Positions 8,500 through 17,394 are shown, counted from the stretch's first letter. The stretch: DNA of 64,000 nt from CAYJPV01 sp964372095 (GCA_964372095.1 CAYJPV010000008.1:1-64000); one strand, 5' to 3'. Program-made: numbers and translations. The notes: generated from the letters alone by a model not told the origin.

Positions 8500-9708
8500 A
8501 TGGATGTCGTGGTGGTGGGCGCCGGGGCGGCGGGCATGATGTGCGCTGCCCAGGCCGCCGCCCACGGCAGGCGGGTCCTGCTCGTCGATCACTGGGGCAA
8601 GATCGGCGAACGGATCAGGATCTCCGGCGGCGGCCGGTGCAACGTGACCAACCGGGTGGTCGGCGCGGAACACTACCTCTCACGAAACCCTCACTACTGC
8701 CGCTCGGCCCTGGCCCGTTACACGCCTGCGGACATCCTGTCGCTGCTCGATCGCCATCGCGTCGGGTGGGAAGAACGTGATCGCGGCCAGGTGTTCTGCA
8801 CACGTTCGGCCCAGGATGTCGTAGCCCTGCTCAGGGGCGAGTGCGACGCGGCCGGGGTCCACTGGGCCAACCCCTGCCAGGTCTCGTCGATTGAGCGCCT
8901 GGACGCACGACCGGCCTCCCCGGCCCGATTCCGTCTGGGCACGTCGAGCGGCACCATCGAGTGCGCCTCGCTCGTCATCGCCACCGGCGGACTGGCGGCA
9001 CCACCCCTTGGCGCCACGCCGTTCGGGTACCAGGCGGCCGCACAGTTCGGCGTTCCGGTTGTTGAACCCGCTCCGGGCCTTGTCCCCCTGGTCTTTCGCG
9101 ACGAGGACGTCGGCTGGGTCACGCCGCTCAGCGGTGTGGCCTTCGACAGCCGGACCCGCTGTTCCGCCGACGAGGCTCCGGTCTTCGACGGACGGACGCT
9201 GATTACCCACAAGGGCTTGTCGGGCCCGGCCATCCTTCAGATCTCGAGTTACTGGCAAGCCGCGTCGCAGGGAGGGCCGCCCGCGTCGGTCACCATCGAT
9301 CTCGTCCCCGGCCGCGATGTGGCGCAGTGGCTCGCAGGCGCACGGCAGGACCGCCGCTCTCTGGTGACGGTGCTCAGCGACGTCCTGCCGCGCCGGTTCG
9401 CGGAAGCCGTGGTCGCCGCCCACCACTGGCCGGTCACCATGGCGGAACTCTCCAATCAGGCGCTCTCGAAGATCGTGGACATGCTGTCCGGCTGGACCAT
9501 GACGCCGAGCGGAACGCTGGGGTTCGCGAAGGCGGAAGTCACGATCGGCGGGGTGGACACGCGGGCCCTGTCATCGCAGACCATGGAAGCCCGGCACGTC
9601 CCCGGCTTGTACTTCATCGGCGAAGTGGTGGACGTCACCGGCTGGCTGGGCGGCTACAACTTCCAGTGGGCCTGGTCATCCGGCTGGGTCGCCGGCCAAT
9701 ACTGCTAG
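8500..9708 (+). CDS. FAD-dependent oxidoreductase, HI0933/BaiN family
   Basis: A 402-residue flavoprotein starting MDVVVVGAGAAGMMCAA, a classic FAD dinucleotide-binding fold. The family signature KIGERIRISGGGRCNVTN follows at about 40-55. Later motifs are GFAKAEVTIGGV and the C-terminal FAD contact LYFIGEVVDVTGWLGGYNFQWA. Homologues (HI0933, YhiN, BaiN) are flavoproteins of mostly unknown substrate; BaiN-like proteins were proposed to reduce bile-acid intermediates in clostridia, which should not be transferred here. The ATG at 8500 is preferred over an in-frame GTG at 8494. It lies 7 bp after the beta-galactosidase stop, so the genes are probably co-transcribed. Confidence 0.85.
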   Translation: MDVVVVGAGAAGMMCAAQAAAHGRRVLLVDHWGKIGERIRISGGGRCNVTNRVVGAEHYLSRNPHYCRSALARYTPADILSLLDRHRVGWEERDRGQVFCTRSAQDVVALLRGECDAAGVHWANPCQVSSIERLDARPASPARFRLGTSSGTIECASLVIATGGLAAPPLGATPFGYQAAAQFGVPVVEPAPGLVPLVFRDEDVGWVTPLSGVAFDSRTRCSADEAPVFDGRTLITHKGLSGPAILQISSYWQAASQGGPPASVTIDLVPGRDVAQWLAGARQDRRSLVTVLSDVLPRRFAEAVVAAHHWPVTMAELSNQALSKIVDMLSGWTMTPSGTLGFAKAEVTIGGVDTRALSSQTMEARHVPGLYFIGEVVDVTGWLGGYNFQWAWSSGWVAGQYC

Positions 9709-9724
9709 CCGTGCGCGGCCGGTC

Positions 9725-10642
9725 TTATGCTTCCAGTTTCCAGGGTTTGACCATCACCGACAAACGCTGGCCTTTCCTGATCACGTCAATCCTGATTGGC
9801 CGGCCCACCTGTTCTCGCCCCAGCCGGGCGAACAACGCCGGCGGCTCGGGAACAGCCTGGCCTTCAACGCGGTAGACGAAGTCCCCGACCTCCAGTTGCT
9901 GGCCTCGCTGCCGCGTGATGGCGACGACCTCGAGGCCATCCACGATGCGTCCCCGGATCTCACGCGCCCTCTTCACCACCGACACGCCGAGCGTACCGCG
10001 CAGCACGCGGCCGTGCTTCAGCAGTTCCGGGACAACGGACAGGATAGTTGCCGCAGGCACGGCCAGGCCGATGTGCGGAGAATCACGATCCAGCAAGGTG
10101 GTCACCCCAAGGACGCGCCCGTCCACGTCCACGAGCGGCCCGCCCGAGTTGCCTTCCTGGACATCGCAGTCCGTCTGCAGAAGGTGGTAGTGGGGGCGCC
10201 CGGGACCAGCCACCGCCGTTCGCGCCAGGCCGCTCACCACGCCGATCGTGACCGATTCGGGGTACCGCCCCAACGGATTGCCAAAGGCCAGGCACATCTC
10301 GCCGGCCCGGGCCGGCCGCCGCCGGACCCTCAGCGCATGGCGCCATGGCCGGTCGAGTTTGAGCACGGCGAGGTCCGCCACCAGATCCGCGCCCACCACG
10401 CCCGCCAGCGCCGTCACGCCCCCGTTGAGCATGATCTTGATGGGCGGCGTCATGCCGTCCACGACATGCTGGTTGGTGAGGATGTGCCCCTGCGTGTCGA
10501 AAAAGAACCCCGATCCGCTGCTGTTCCCTTCCGCCGTGGGACCCGTAATGGCGACCGTCGCCCGGAACACCCGTTCCGTAATCGCGGTCAGTTCAGCGCT
10601 CAACGTTCGCAGCAGCTGCAGTCCGGCCCTCGGCTTAGGCAT
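9725..10642 (-). CDS. HtrA/DegP-like serine protease with PDZ domain, no signal peptide
   Basis: A 305-residue trypsin-fold protease with an intact triad: H59 (LTNQHVVDG), D90 (VADLAVLKLD) and S166 (EGNSGGPLVDVDG). A PDZ domain follows (about 215-300; LRGTLGVSVVK, FVYRVEGQAVP). HtrA proteases degrade or chaperone misfolded proteins, usually in the periplasm, but this one starts MPKPRAGLQLLRTLSAEL with no signal peptide or membrane helix visible. Its start is fixed by an 8-nt overlap with the stop of the YbjN-like gene upstream (ATGCCTAA), which implies translational coupling. A cytoplasmic location, or another export route, is implied. Confidence 0.85.
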   Translation of the reverse strand: MPKPRAGLQLLRTLSAELTAITERVFRATVAITGPTAEGNSSGSGFFFDTQGHILTNQHVVDGMTPPIKIMLNGGVTALAGVVGADLVADLAVLKLDRPWRHALRVRRRPARAGEMCLAFGNPLGRYPESVTIGVVSGLARTAVAGPGRPHYHLLQTDCDVQEGNSGGPLVDVDGRVLGVTTLLDRDSPHIGLAVPAATILSVVPELLKHGRVLRGTLGVSVVKRAREIRGRIVDGLEVVAITRQRGQQLEVGDFVYRVEGQAVPEPPALFARLGREQVGRPIRIDVIRKGQRLSVMVKPWKLEA

Positions 10643-11075
10643 CCACGGCTCCGTCGTCTTCGTCGGGTAACGCCGTCTTGCCGCCAAAGCGGCTGGCGAG
10701 CACCGAGTCGAACTTGTCGGCCTGTTCGGCGAAGCGGTGGCACACGGCGAGGAACTGCCTGGCGTCCAGTGTGTCGGCCGGCACCTCCCACGCAGCCAGA
10801 ATCCGGCGTTCGTACCGGAATACGCGGAAGCCGAGTTCCGAAGCGTTGATCGTGTTGAGGGCATCCAGCATCCGCGCGGACTTCTTGTAACCATCCACCA
10901 GCACGGCCGACAGTTGCAGCAGCGGCTCGGATTCGTCCACCAGCCGAACCCGGATGTTCGCGCTCCCCCACGGCAGGTAGTAGTCGCCTTCCTGATCGGC
11001 CTGCACCCTGGGGACTTCGAGCATGGCAGCCAGATTCTTCTCAACGAACGGACGGAGCACGTCGATTCTCGGCAT
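10635..11075 (-). CDS. YbjN-domain protein
   Basis: A 146-residue protein resembling the YbjN/type III secretion chaperone-like fold: two alpha-beta halves with VRLVDESEPLLQLSAVLVDG and the helix MLDALNTINASELGFRVFRYERRILAAWEVPA. YbjN proteins are small cytoplasmic regulators or chaperones of unclear mechanism. The ATG at 11075 is chosen for the GGGAGG just upstream. Its stop overlaps the start of the HtrA-like protease gene, so the two are probably made together. It is divergent from the DEAD-box helicase gene across about 120 bp. Confidence 0.75.
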   Translation of the reverse strand: MPRIDVLRPFVEKNLAAMLEVPRVQADQEGDYYLPWGSANIRVRLVDESEPLLQLSAVLVDGYKKSARMLDALNTINASELGFRVFRYERRILAAWEVPADTLDARQFLAVCHRFAEQADKFDSVLASRFGGKTALPDEDDGAVDA

Positions 11076-11196
11076 GGAGCCTCCCAACCGCCCCTAGTGT
11101 ATCTCCAAGACCGCGCCCGCCGCGCCAGTGGTTCCCGGACAACCGCCAGACGACGCCGCGCCCGGCACGAACGCGGCGAAAAGCGTATGCTTGAGC

Positions 11197-12585
11197 ATGC
11201 CCTTTTCACGCATGACCCTGCACGCCGACCTCCAGAAAGCCATTAAAGAGCTGGGGTTCCAGCGCCCCACGCCCATCCAGGAGCAGGCGATCCCGCCGGC
11301 ACTGGCCGGGCGCGACATTCTGGCCTGCGCCATGACCGGCAGCGGGAAGACGGCGGCGTTTCTGCTCCCCATCATGCAGCGCCTGATGGCGAAACCCCGC
11401 CGCCAGACCCGGGCCCTGGTGCTCACGCCCACCCGAGAACTCGCCGCCCAGATCCACGCGCACCTGGAAGAACTGGCGGTGCACACACCCCTGACGGGCG
11501 CCCCCGTCTTCGGCGGCGTGGGCATGGGACCTCAGGAACATGCCTTTCGCAGCGGCGTGGACGTGCTCATCGCAACGCCAGGACGCCTGCTCGACCACTT
11601 CCGGTTCCCCTACGCCAAGCTGCAGGGGCTGGAAGTGCTGGTCCTCGATGAAGCCGACCGGATGCTGGACATGGGATTCCTGCCGGATATCCGACGCGTC
11701 CTGCGGCACCTCCCCGCGAAACGCCAGACGCTCTTCTTCAGTGCGACCATGCCCAAAGAGATCGCCCAGCTTGCGCAGGAGATGTTGCGCGACCCGGCGA
11801 TCATCAATCTGGAGCGCAAGTCGGCGCCGGCCATCGGCATCACTCAGGCCGTGTATCCTGTGGCCCGGGAACTGAAGTCCGCGCTGCTGGTGGAACTGCT
11901 GAAACGGAAGATCGTATCGGACGCCATCGTCTTCACGCGGACGAAACACCGGACCAACCGTCTGGCGGACTTCATCCAGCGCCACGGCATCTCGGTCGCC
12001 CGCATCCACGGCAACCGCAGCCAGAGCCAGCGCACGGCAGCCCTGGACGGCTTCAAGGCCGGTCAGCACCGTGTCCTCGTCGCCACCGACATCGTGGCGC
12101 GAGGCATCGATGTCGAGGCACTCGGCCACGTGATCAACTTCGACGTTCCGGCCGACCCGGACGCCTACATCCACCGCGTGGGGCGCACGGCCAGGGCCGA
12201 AGCCACCGGCGACGCCTTTACGTTCGTCGCGCCGGACGAAGAGAAAGACCTGCGGCTGATCGAGCGGGCCATCGGGCGGCCCCTGCCGCGCGTCACGTTG
12301 CCGGATTTCGACTACGAGAAGAAGACCACGGAGCGCCTGGAGATTCCGATTCGCGAGCGCCTGGCCGCCGCCCGCGCCGCCAGGCGCCCCGCCTCACGTC
12401 CTCCCCACGGGGACAGACCCCGGGCGCACGCGGCGGCGCCACGGGCCTCGTCGCACCATGCCGGACGCCCGGCCGCCAAGCCGCGGGAGTCGAGGGTTGA
12501 GGAAATTCTGGACCGCCATGCGCCGCTGCCCGAAGGCAGCCGCCCCCGGCCGATGGGCGGCGCGCCCAGACGGCGGACGCGGTAG
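11197..12585 (+). CDS. DEAD-box ATP-dependent RNA helicase, RhlE-like
   Basis: A 462-residue helicase with all the core motifs: Q motif GFQRPTPIQEQ, motif I AMTGSGKT, Ia TPTRELA, Ib TPGRLLDH, II DEADRM, III SAT, then VARGID and the motif VI arginines in HRVGRTARA. After about residue 390 comes a basic, low-complexity tail rich in Arg, Ala and Pro, typical of RhlE-type proteins and likely to contact RNA. Roles in the family are RNA remodelling, ribosome assembly and cold adaptation. The ATG at 11197 gives 15 residues before the Q motif region; an in-frame ATG at 11212 is also possible. Confidence 0.93.
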   Translation: MPFSRMTLHADLQKAIKELGFQRPTPIQEQAIPPALAGRDILACAMTGSGKTAAFLLPIMQRLMAKPRRQTRALVLTPTRELAAQIHAHLEELAVHTPLTGAPVFGGVGMGPQEHAFRSGVDVLIATPGRLLDHFRFPYAKLQGLEVLVLDEADRMLDMGFLPDIRRVLRHLPAKRQTLFFSATMPKEIAQLAQEMLRDPAIINLERKSAPAIGITQAVYPVARELKSALLVELLKRKIVSDAIVFTRTKHRTNRLADFIQRHGISVARIHGNRSQSQRTAALDGFKAGQHRVLVATDIVARGIDVEALGHVINFDVPADPDAYIHRVGRTARAEATGDAFTFVAPDEEKDLRLIERAIGRPLPRVTLPDFDYEKKTTERLEIPIRERLAAARAARRPASRPPHGDRPRAHAAAPRASSHHAGRPAAKPRESRVEEILDRHAPLPEGSRPRPMGGAPRRRTR

Positions 12586-12596
12586 GAGACCCGAGT

Positions 12597-13145
12597 TCAG
12601 ATCAGCCGGCCGGCCAGCAGCGGGTGTCCGGTCACCGTCAGCCGGACGGCATCGCTCCAGCCGGCCCGGGTGGCGGCGTCCAGCCGTTCATGAGTGATGC
12701 GTTTCTCCATCAGGAGCGTATCGACCAGCTGGTCGATCGACCGGATGAAGAACTGGTCGGTGTCTCTGAATCCGTCTTCGCTCGGGGCTTCGACCACGGG
12801 GACCTTGAACAGCACGTCGTACGATTTCATCCAGTGATCGACGAACCGTTCGATCGGTTTCTGCCGGCCGCACGCGAACGACAGGTAGGCGTAGTTGTCG
12901 AGCACGCTGCGATCGCAGACCACGACATCGTGCTGACTCGCCGACCGGATTTCTTCAGCGACCTGCGTCATCAGGATCCAGGTCTGCGCGTCGAGAGAAG
13001 TCTTGCGGTTGACGGGCAGGGGCGACAGGCGGGCCACTTCCTTGACCATGTCCGCGTTGACACCCTGCTTCTTGAGCGCCCCGACCAGGTCGTAACACAA
13101 CGTGGTCTTGCCCGTGCCGTGGCTCCCGATGAACGCAACTTTCAT
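12597..13145 (-). CDS. P-loop ATPase / kinase-like protein
   Basis: A 182-residue protein with a Walker A loop GSHGTGKTT near the N-terminus and a Walker B-like VVVCDRSVLDNYAYL. It belongs to the AAA_28/NadR-kinase-like group of small nucleoside- or nucleotide-kinase-fold proteins. A lid region with arginines follows (RITHERLDAATRAGW). The substrate is unknown. It converges with the helicase gene (11 bp between them) and lies 29 bp downstream of the start-proximal end of the aldo/keto reductase transcription unit, on the same strand. Confidence 0.65.
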   Translation of the reverse strand: MKVAFIGSHGTGKTTLCYDLVGALKKQGVNADMVKEVARLSPLPVNRKTSLDAQTWILMTQVAEEIRSASQHDVVVCDRSVLDNYAYLSFACGRQKPIERFVDHWMKSYDVLFKVPVVEAPSEDGFRDTDQFFIRSIDQLVDTLLMEKRITHERLDAATRAGWSDAVRLTVTGHPLLAGRLI

Positions 13146-13174
13146 GACGCCCCGATGTGTTCGCTGACGGTACG

Positions 13175-14185
13175 TTACCCGAGGGGAACCCGGGTCTTCA
13201 TCCAGCCCGCCGAGTTGTGGAAATTGGTCACGACGCTGCCCGGCGGTACGAGGGCGTCACAGGCCCGCGCTTCGTCCGCACTCAGCGTCATCTCGAGGAC
13301 CGGCAACAACTCGGTCAACTGCGCCAGGGTCCGCGGCCCCAGGATGGGCGCCGTCACACCCGGCTGGTCCTTGCACCACAGCAAGCCCAGCTGGCCTGGC
13401 GTCTTTCCACACGTGGCCGCCAGTGCCGCAAACGCACGGCCGACTTCGATGCCGGTCGGTGTCACCCGGTCGGCGTAGATGTTCCGCTCGCCCGGCTGCC
13501 GGACGGCGCGCGAGTCGGCCGGCGGCGCGGCGTCCGCCGGGTACCGGCCCGCGAGCACGCCCTGGGCCAGGGGCGCCCAGGGCAGGATTGCCAGGTTGTA
13601 CCGCTGCGCCAGCGGAATCAGTTCGTTCTCAATCCGGCGGTCGAGCAGGTTGTACGGCGGCTGCTCGCTCACGTAGCGGCACAGATGGAGGCGCTCGCTC
13701 GTGGCGAGCGCCTCCATGACCTGCCACGCCGGGTGGGTCGAACACCCGATGTAGCGGACCTTGCCCGCACGCACCAGATCCGTCAGGGCGCTCAGGGTCT
13801 CGTCCACCGGGACATCGGGGCTCGGTCTGTGAACCTGATACAGGTCGATATAGTCGGTGCCGAGGCGCCGCAGGGACGCGTCACACGCCCGGAGGATGTG
13901 CAGACGCGAATTGCCCTGATCGTTGCGACCCGTCCCCGTCTTGAAGTGGACCTTCGTGGCCAGCACCACGTCGTGGCGCCGGCCAGCCAGGCCCTTGCCG
14001 ACAATCTCCTCCGACGCCCCGTCGTTGTACACGTCGGCGGTATCCACGAAGTTGATGCCCGCGTCGAGCGCGGCGTGCATCACGCGGATGGCGTCGGCTT
14101 CAGACGTCCCGGCCCCGAAATTCATCGTTCCGAGGCACAGGGGGGATACCGTCACACCCGTTCGGCCCAGCAGCCTGTCGTTCAC
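13175..14185 (-). CDS. Aldo/keto reductase
   Basis: A 336-residue NAD(P)H-dependent oxidoreductase of the AKR TIM-barrel family. Conserved residues are Asp and Tyr in VDTADVYNDG, Lys in LATKVHF and His in LYQVHRPSP, the usual catalytic tetrad. The coenzyme-binding end is GVTAPILGPRTLAQL. A GTG start at 14185 is chosen because GAGGAGTTTCGCT precedes it. The family reduces aldehydes and ketones in sugar or stress metabolism; the substrate is not readable. The P-loop gene follows downstream. Confidence 0.88.
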   Translation of the reverse strand: MNDRLLGRTGVTVSPLCLGTMNFGAGTSEADAIRVMHAALDAGINFVDTADVYNDGASEEIVGKGLAGRRHDVVLATKVHFKTGTGRNDQGNSRLHILRACDASLRRLGTDYIDLYQVHRPSPDVPVDETLSALTDLVRAGKVRYIGCSTHPAWQVMEALATSERLHLCRYVSEQPPYNLLDRRIENELIPLAQRYNLAILPWAPLAQGVLAGRYPADAAPPADSRAVRQPGERNIYADRVTPTGIEVGRAFAALAATCGKTPGQLGLLWCKDQPGVTAPILGPRTLAQLTELLPVLEMTLSADEARACDALVPPGSVVTNFHNSAGWMKTRVPLG

Positions 14186-14219
14186 AGCGAAACTCCTCAG
14201 ACGTTCGACGTCGCACGTC

Positions 14220-14235
14220 GCGCACCCCGGTGCGC
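14220..14235. promoter_or_regulatory. Short perfect inverted repeat between divergent genes
   Basis: GCGCACC and GGTGCGC (14220-14226 and 14229-14235) form a perfect 7-bp inverted repeat with a 2-base centre. It lies in the 162-bp region between the aldo/keto reductase start and the YdjM-like gene. It could be an operator for either gene; there is no further support. Confidence 0.25.
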
Positions 14236-14347
14236 AACCCGATATGGTAACTGGCTCGGGACGCTGCGGGCAACGTCCGCGATCGTCTGCCAGCCCCCCG
14301 CCGGCTGCTGACGCGCCAGCCGACTCGGATATCATGGCTGGACACCC

Positions 14348-15466
14348 ATGGATCCCCTGTCCCACACGCTGACTGGTGCCTGCCTCGCCGAGGCCGGCTT
14401 CACACGTACGACAACCCTTGCCACCGCAACGTTGCTGATCGCCGCGAACCTGCCGGACATCGATGGCGCGTGTTATCTGGTGGGGTCTGATTTCGCCTTT
14501 GGCGCCCGTCGGGGCTGGACCCATGGCATCCTGGCGATGTTGCTCATGCCTGGCCTGGTGGCCTGGGCCGTCATGGCCTGGGACACTCACGTGCGGCGCC
14601 GCCGCCATCCGGAACTGGAGCCCGCCAAACCCTGGCCCATCCTCGCCGCCGCCATCGCCGGCGTGCTCTCGCACATGGGACTGGACTGGGTCAATAACTA
14701 TGGCGTGCGTCTGTTGATGCCCTTTGAAGATCGCTGGTTCTACGGCGACACCCTCTTCATCGCCGACCCCTGGCTCTGGCTCTTCCTCGGCGCCGGGGTC
14801 ATGTTCACGTGGACCCGGACCATGCCTCGTCGGGTGGCGTCTGTCGGACTCGTCGTGGCGGTGTCAGCCCTGCTGCTGACGGTCGGCGCGGTGGCGAACC
14901 CCGCCAAGGCGGCCTGGTTCGCCGGTCTGGCCGGATTAGTCACGCTGCGGTTCATCGTGCCACCGCGTCTCGCCCAGCGGGCCGCCCTGGCTGGCGTGAT
15001 CATGGCGTCCGCCTACATCGTGACCATGATCACCGGATCGCGCCTGGCCGAAGCGCGCGTCCGCGATCTGGCGCAACAGCGGCAGTGGAACGTGTCGACG
15101 GTGGCCGCCATGCCGGTCCCGGCGCAACCGCTCAGGCGGCAGGTCATTGCCGTCACAGGCGCCGAGTATCTGTTCATCGATACGGCGTGGTACGCGGCAC
15201 TCCCCGCCGGCATCGAACCGGTTCGCCAGACCCGCGGTTCGTACGATGCGGTGGTGGAGGCCGCCCTCAATGCTCCTTCAGTTCAGGGCGTCAGGCGCTG
15301 GCTCCGGTTCCCCAGTTACGGCGTGACGACCAGGCCGGACGGGACCTACCGGGTGATCATTCGCGATGCACGCTTCGCCGTGGGGAACCGTCCCGGGTTC
15401 GGCGTGGTGGCAACGGTCGACCTCGACAAGAACCTGGTGCCATTGCCCACCACGCCCGGTTCGTAA
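14348..15466 (+). CDS. YdjM-like membrane-bound metal-dependent hydrolase
   Basis: A 372-residue protein beginning MDPLSHTLTGACLAEAG, with the His/Asp pattern of the YdjM/DUF457 family: H6, the aspartates of LPDIDGACY, a histidine in GWTHGIL and H/D in SHMGLDWVNNYG. At least five hydrophobic segments are present, then a soluble C-terminal part (from about 215) with mixed alpha/beta character. Members are inner-membrane proteins with a predicted metal site; E. coli YdjM is SOS-regulated, but I see no LexA box here. Confidence 0.8.
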   Translation: MDPLSHTLTGACLAEAGFTRTTTLATATLLIAANLPDIDGACYLVGSDFAFGARRGWTHGILAMLLMPGLVAWAVMAWDTHVRRRRHPELEPAKPWPILAAAIAGVLSHMGLDWVNNYGVRLLMPFEDRWFYGDTLFIADPWLWLFLGAGVMFTWTRTMPRRVASVGLVVAVSALLLTVGAVANPAKAAWFAGLAGLVTLRFIVPPRLAQRAALAGVIMASAYIVTMITGSRLAEARVRDLAQQRQWNVSTVAAMPVPAQPLRRQVIAVTGAEYLFIDTAWYAALPAGIEPVRQTRGSYDAVVEAALNAPSVQGVRRWLRFPSYGVTTRPDGTYRVIIRDARFAVGNRPGFGVVATVDLDKNLVPLPTTPGS

Positions 15467-15478
15467 CGAGCGCCCTGC

Positions 15479-16519
15479 TTATCGTGCGGCGGAGTAGTTG
15501 AGCGCGATTTCCCGGTCCAGGTTCTTCACCCGTTGCGACGCCTGGGAGTGTTCTCCCAGGAAGAAGTGCATCAGGCCGTTCTGCTCGCCGTACTTGTCCC
15601 GGAAACGTACCCAGAGCCGCGGCCCCTTGTTGACGTCGTACCCGCCCTCATACGCGTAGCGCAGCCCGACGCGGTCCGCCTGGTCCTCGAGATTCCGGCT
15701 GTAGCCGTTCTGCTTGACCAGCATCAGCGCCATGGCCCCGACCGCCACGGCGGCCTTCTTCCGCTCGTCGTCGGTCAGCGCCTCGGTGGCCAGCATGGCG
15801 CCCACGGCGATCAACTGCCCCCAGAACGCGCGCTTGAACTCGCGGCGCGAGTGTTCGTGCGTGTAGTGCGCCAGTTCGTGGCCCAGGACAATGGCCACCT
15901 CGTCATCGTCCATGTCGTTGAGCAGGCCCGTGAACACCCAGATGGCGCCGTTGCCCATGGCCATCGCGTTCCAGTCCTTGGTGTCCACGACGTGGACCCG
16001 GAGATCCGCCGTGTTCACGTAGGGCGGGGTCACGCGCGTCATGATGCGGCGCACACGGTCCACCGCCGGCCCCCGGGTCACGATGCGGCCGATGACACGT
16101 TCGTCGCCGTCCTCGTCTTCTTCGGTCACGGCGCCGCTCTGCAGCCACTGAGCCTCGAGGTCGCTCGTCGCCGAGCGGATGTCACCCTCGAACAGGCCCT
16201 GGCCGTTGGGCCGGACCTCGATTTCGGTCGCCACCAGCGCACCGTCGGCCCGGCGGCTGCCTCTGGCCTCGACCTCGTGTCCCAGGGGAATCGTCGCGAG
16301 TCTGTCGAACCCCTTGCTCTTGAACCTGGCGGTGGGGTGCGCCACGACCCGCTGTCCATCCACGATCAGCGCGTCACCGGCCCGCCACTCCGCGTACCCG
16401 GATACTTTCTCCGTCTGCGACCGCGCCCCGGAACCGGGCTGCCCCAGTTCCTGCGTCACCGGCGCGCAGCCAGCCATGAGGATCACGCCGACCCACAGTA
16501 CGAGTATGCGTCGTGCCAT
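15479..16519 (-). CDS. M48-family zinc metalloprotease lipoprotein
   Basis: A 346-residue protein with a lipobox (LMAGC) after MARRILVLWVGVI, so probably anchored to an envelope membrane. The N-terminal 100 residues (DALIVDGQRVVAHP, LGHEVEARGSRRADGALVATEIEV) look like a DUF5666-type beta domain. The protease domain has the zinc-binding HELAHYTHEH and a downstream EDQADRVGLRYA, in which the third zinc ligand Glu is expected. Relatives (LoiP, YcaL, BepA) process or check outer-membrane proteins. The start is supported by TAGGAGCTGTG upstream. It follows a secreted-protein gene by 8 bp. Confidence 0.85.
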   Translation of the reverse strand: MARRILVLWVGVILMAGCAPVTQELGQPGSGARSQTEKVSGYAEWRAGDALIVDGQRVVAHPTARFKSKGFDRLATIPLGHEVEARGSRRADGALVATEIEVRPNGQGLFEGDIRSATSDLEAQWLQSGAVTEEDEDGDERVIGRIVTRGPAVDRVRRIMTRVTPPYVNTADLRVHVVDTKDWNAMAMGNGAIWVFTGLLNDMDDDEVAIVLGHELAHYTHEHSRREFKRAFWGQLIAVGAMLATEALTDDERKKAAVAVGAMALMLVKQNGYSRNLEDQADRVGLRYAYEGGYDVNKGPRLWVRFRDKYGEQNGLMHFFLGEHSQASQRVKNLDREIALNYSAAR

Positions 16520-16527
16520 CACAGCTC

Positions 16528-17241
16528 CTACTTCCGGGCCGCCCACCACGTGCCCTGGATTTCGCCGCTGTTGTAGTCGAAGACGCCGCCGAGTTTGCCA
16601 TCCTGGATCTTGCCGCCCATGGTGACCGGCTCACCCCCGGCGTACGGGAACGCAATCGCCAGCGTGGCGTCTTTCCACGACCCGGAGGTCAGCGGAACCG
16701 CGCCCATCGCCGACTGCATTTCCCCCGTCACCACATCACCCGACAACTTCAGGACCAGCGTGATCGGCATCGGCTGGCCCTGGACCAGTGCTTCACCGGC
16801 CCACTCCCCCGTCAACGGATCCCCGGCCGGCGTGCTCGCGGCGGCGGCACCCGCCTTCGTCAGGCTCACGGTGCCGCTTTCACTCGCCACCGTCCACGTC
16901 GCCTCGATCCTGGCTCCCGCCACCTTGCCGCTCATGGTGCCGGCCATCCCCTGGGCGTCCATCGTGAGGGTCAGCACGTCTCCGTCGAGCCGGCCGTCGA
17001 TGATGGCAATCACCATGCCCGGCGCGCCGATCGTGCCGGTGAACTTCCCGTCCGCCGTCTGCAGTTCCACCCTGACGGGGACTTCGCCGTTCGTCCCTTT
17101 GCTGACACCCTCCCACGCGCCGGCCACACTCGCGGCCGTCACCGCCGGCGCCTGCGCCGCTGCCTGCAGAGCCGTCCCGCACACGGCGGCGAGCACCACC
17201 AGTCCCATTCCCACGCACCGCGTCATCCGCCTACGCACCAT
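16528..17241 (-). CDS. Secreted beta-rich protein of unknown function
   Basis: A 237-residue protein with a signal peptide (GLVVLAAVCGTALQAAAQA). It has two similar lipocalin-like beta modules, VAGAWEGVSKGTNGEVPVRV at about 42 and LTGEWAGEALVQGQPMPITL at about 145. Each is followed by FTGTIGAP- or VTGEMQSAM-type strands, so it is probably an internal duplication. The ATG at 17241 has AAGGGGTG upstream; an ATG at 17256 in the same frame is an alternative. It is the first gene of a two-gene unit with the M48 protease and may be a substrate or partner (inference). Confidence 0.65.
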   Translation of the reverse strand: MVRRRMTRCVGMGLVVLAAVCGTALQAAAQAPAVTAASVAGAWEGVSKGTNGEVPVRVELQTADGKFTGTIGAPGMVIAIIDGRLDGDVLTLTMDAQGMAGTMSGKVAGARIEATWTVASESGTVSLTKAGAAAASTPAGDPLTGEWAGEALVQGQPMPITLVLKLSGDVVTGEMQSAMGAVPLTSGSWKDATLAIAFPYAGGEPVTMGGKIQDGKLGGVFDYNSGEIQGTWWAARK

Positions 17242-17256
17242 GTTGCACCCCTTCAT

Positions 17257-17276
17257 GCCGACAATATTTGTCCGGC
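17257..17276. promoter_or_regulatory. AT-cored inverted repeat in divergent promoter region
   Basis: GCCGACAATATTTGTCCGGC is an inverted repeat (GACAA-TAT-TTGTC core, one bulge further out) in otherwise very GC-rich DNA, between divergent genes. It could be an operator or overlap a promoter. It overlaps the alternative upstream start of the secreted-protein gene. Confidence 0.3.
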
Positions 17277-17341
17277 GCCCCACAGATATTACCAAAATGC
17301 CGGACCGCGGGATGCCAGGTTCCGGGCATGCAATGGGCTTG

Positions 17342-17361
17342 CAACCGGCCGCAACCGGTTG
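17342..17361. promoter_or_regulatory. CAACCGGTTG palindrome with half-site repeat upstream of acyl-ACP synthetase gene
   Basis: A perfect 10-bp palindrome, CAACCGGTTG (17352-17361), is preceded by one more half-site CAACCGG (17342-17348), 34 bp before the TTG start at 17395. A spaced palindrome here is consistent with a TetR/FadR-like operator controlling the lipid gene, but no regulator gene lies nearby. Confidence 0.35.
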
Positions 17362-17394
17362 TACGTTGCTGGCACAAGACTGACAGGAGGCCCA

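Noticed and set aside
9725..10642. DegP with a cleaved signal peptide
   Set aside because: The N-terminus (MPKPRAGLQLLRTLSAEL) lacks a hydrophobic core and cleavage site, so periplasmic DegP was not called.
10635..11209. A 494-residue protease starting at 11209
   Set aside because: The first part is an out-of-frame reading of the YbjN-like gene; the protease proper begins at the overlapping ATG at 10642.
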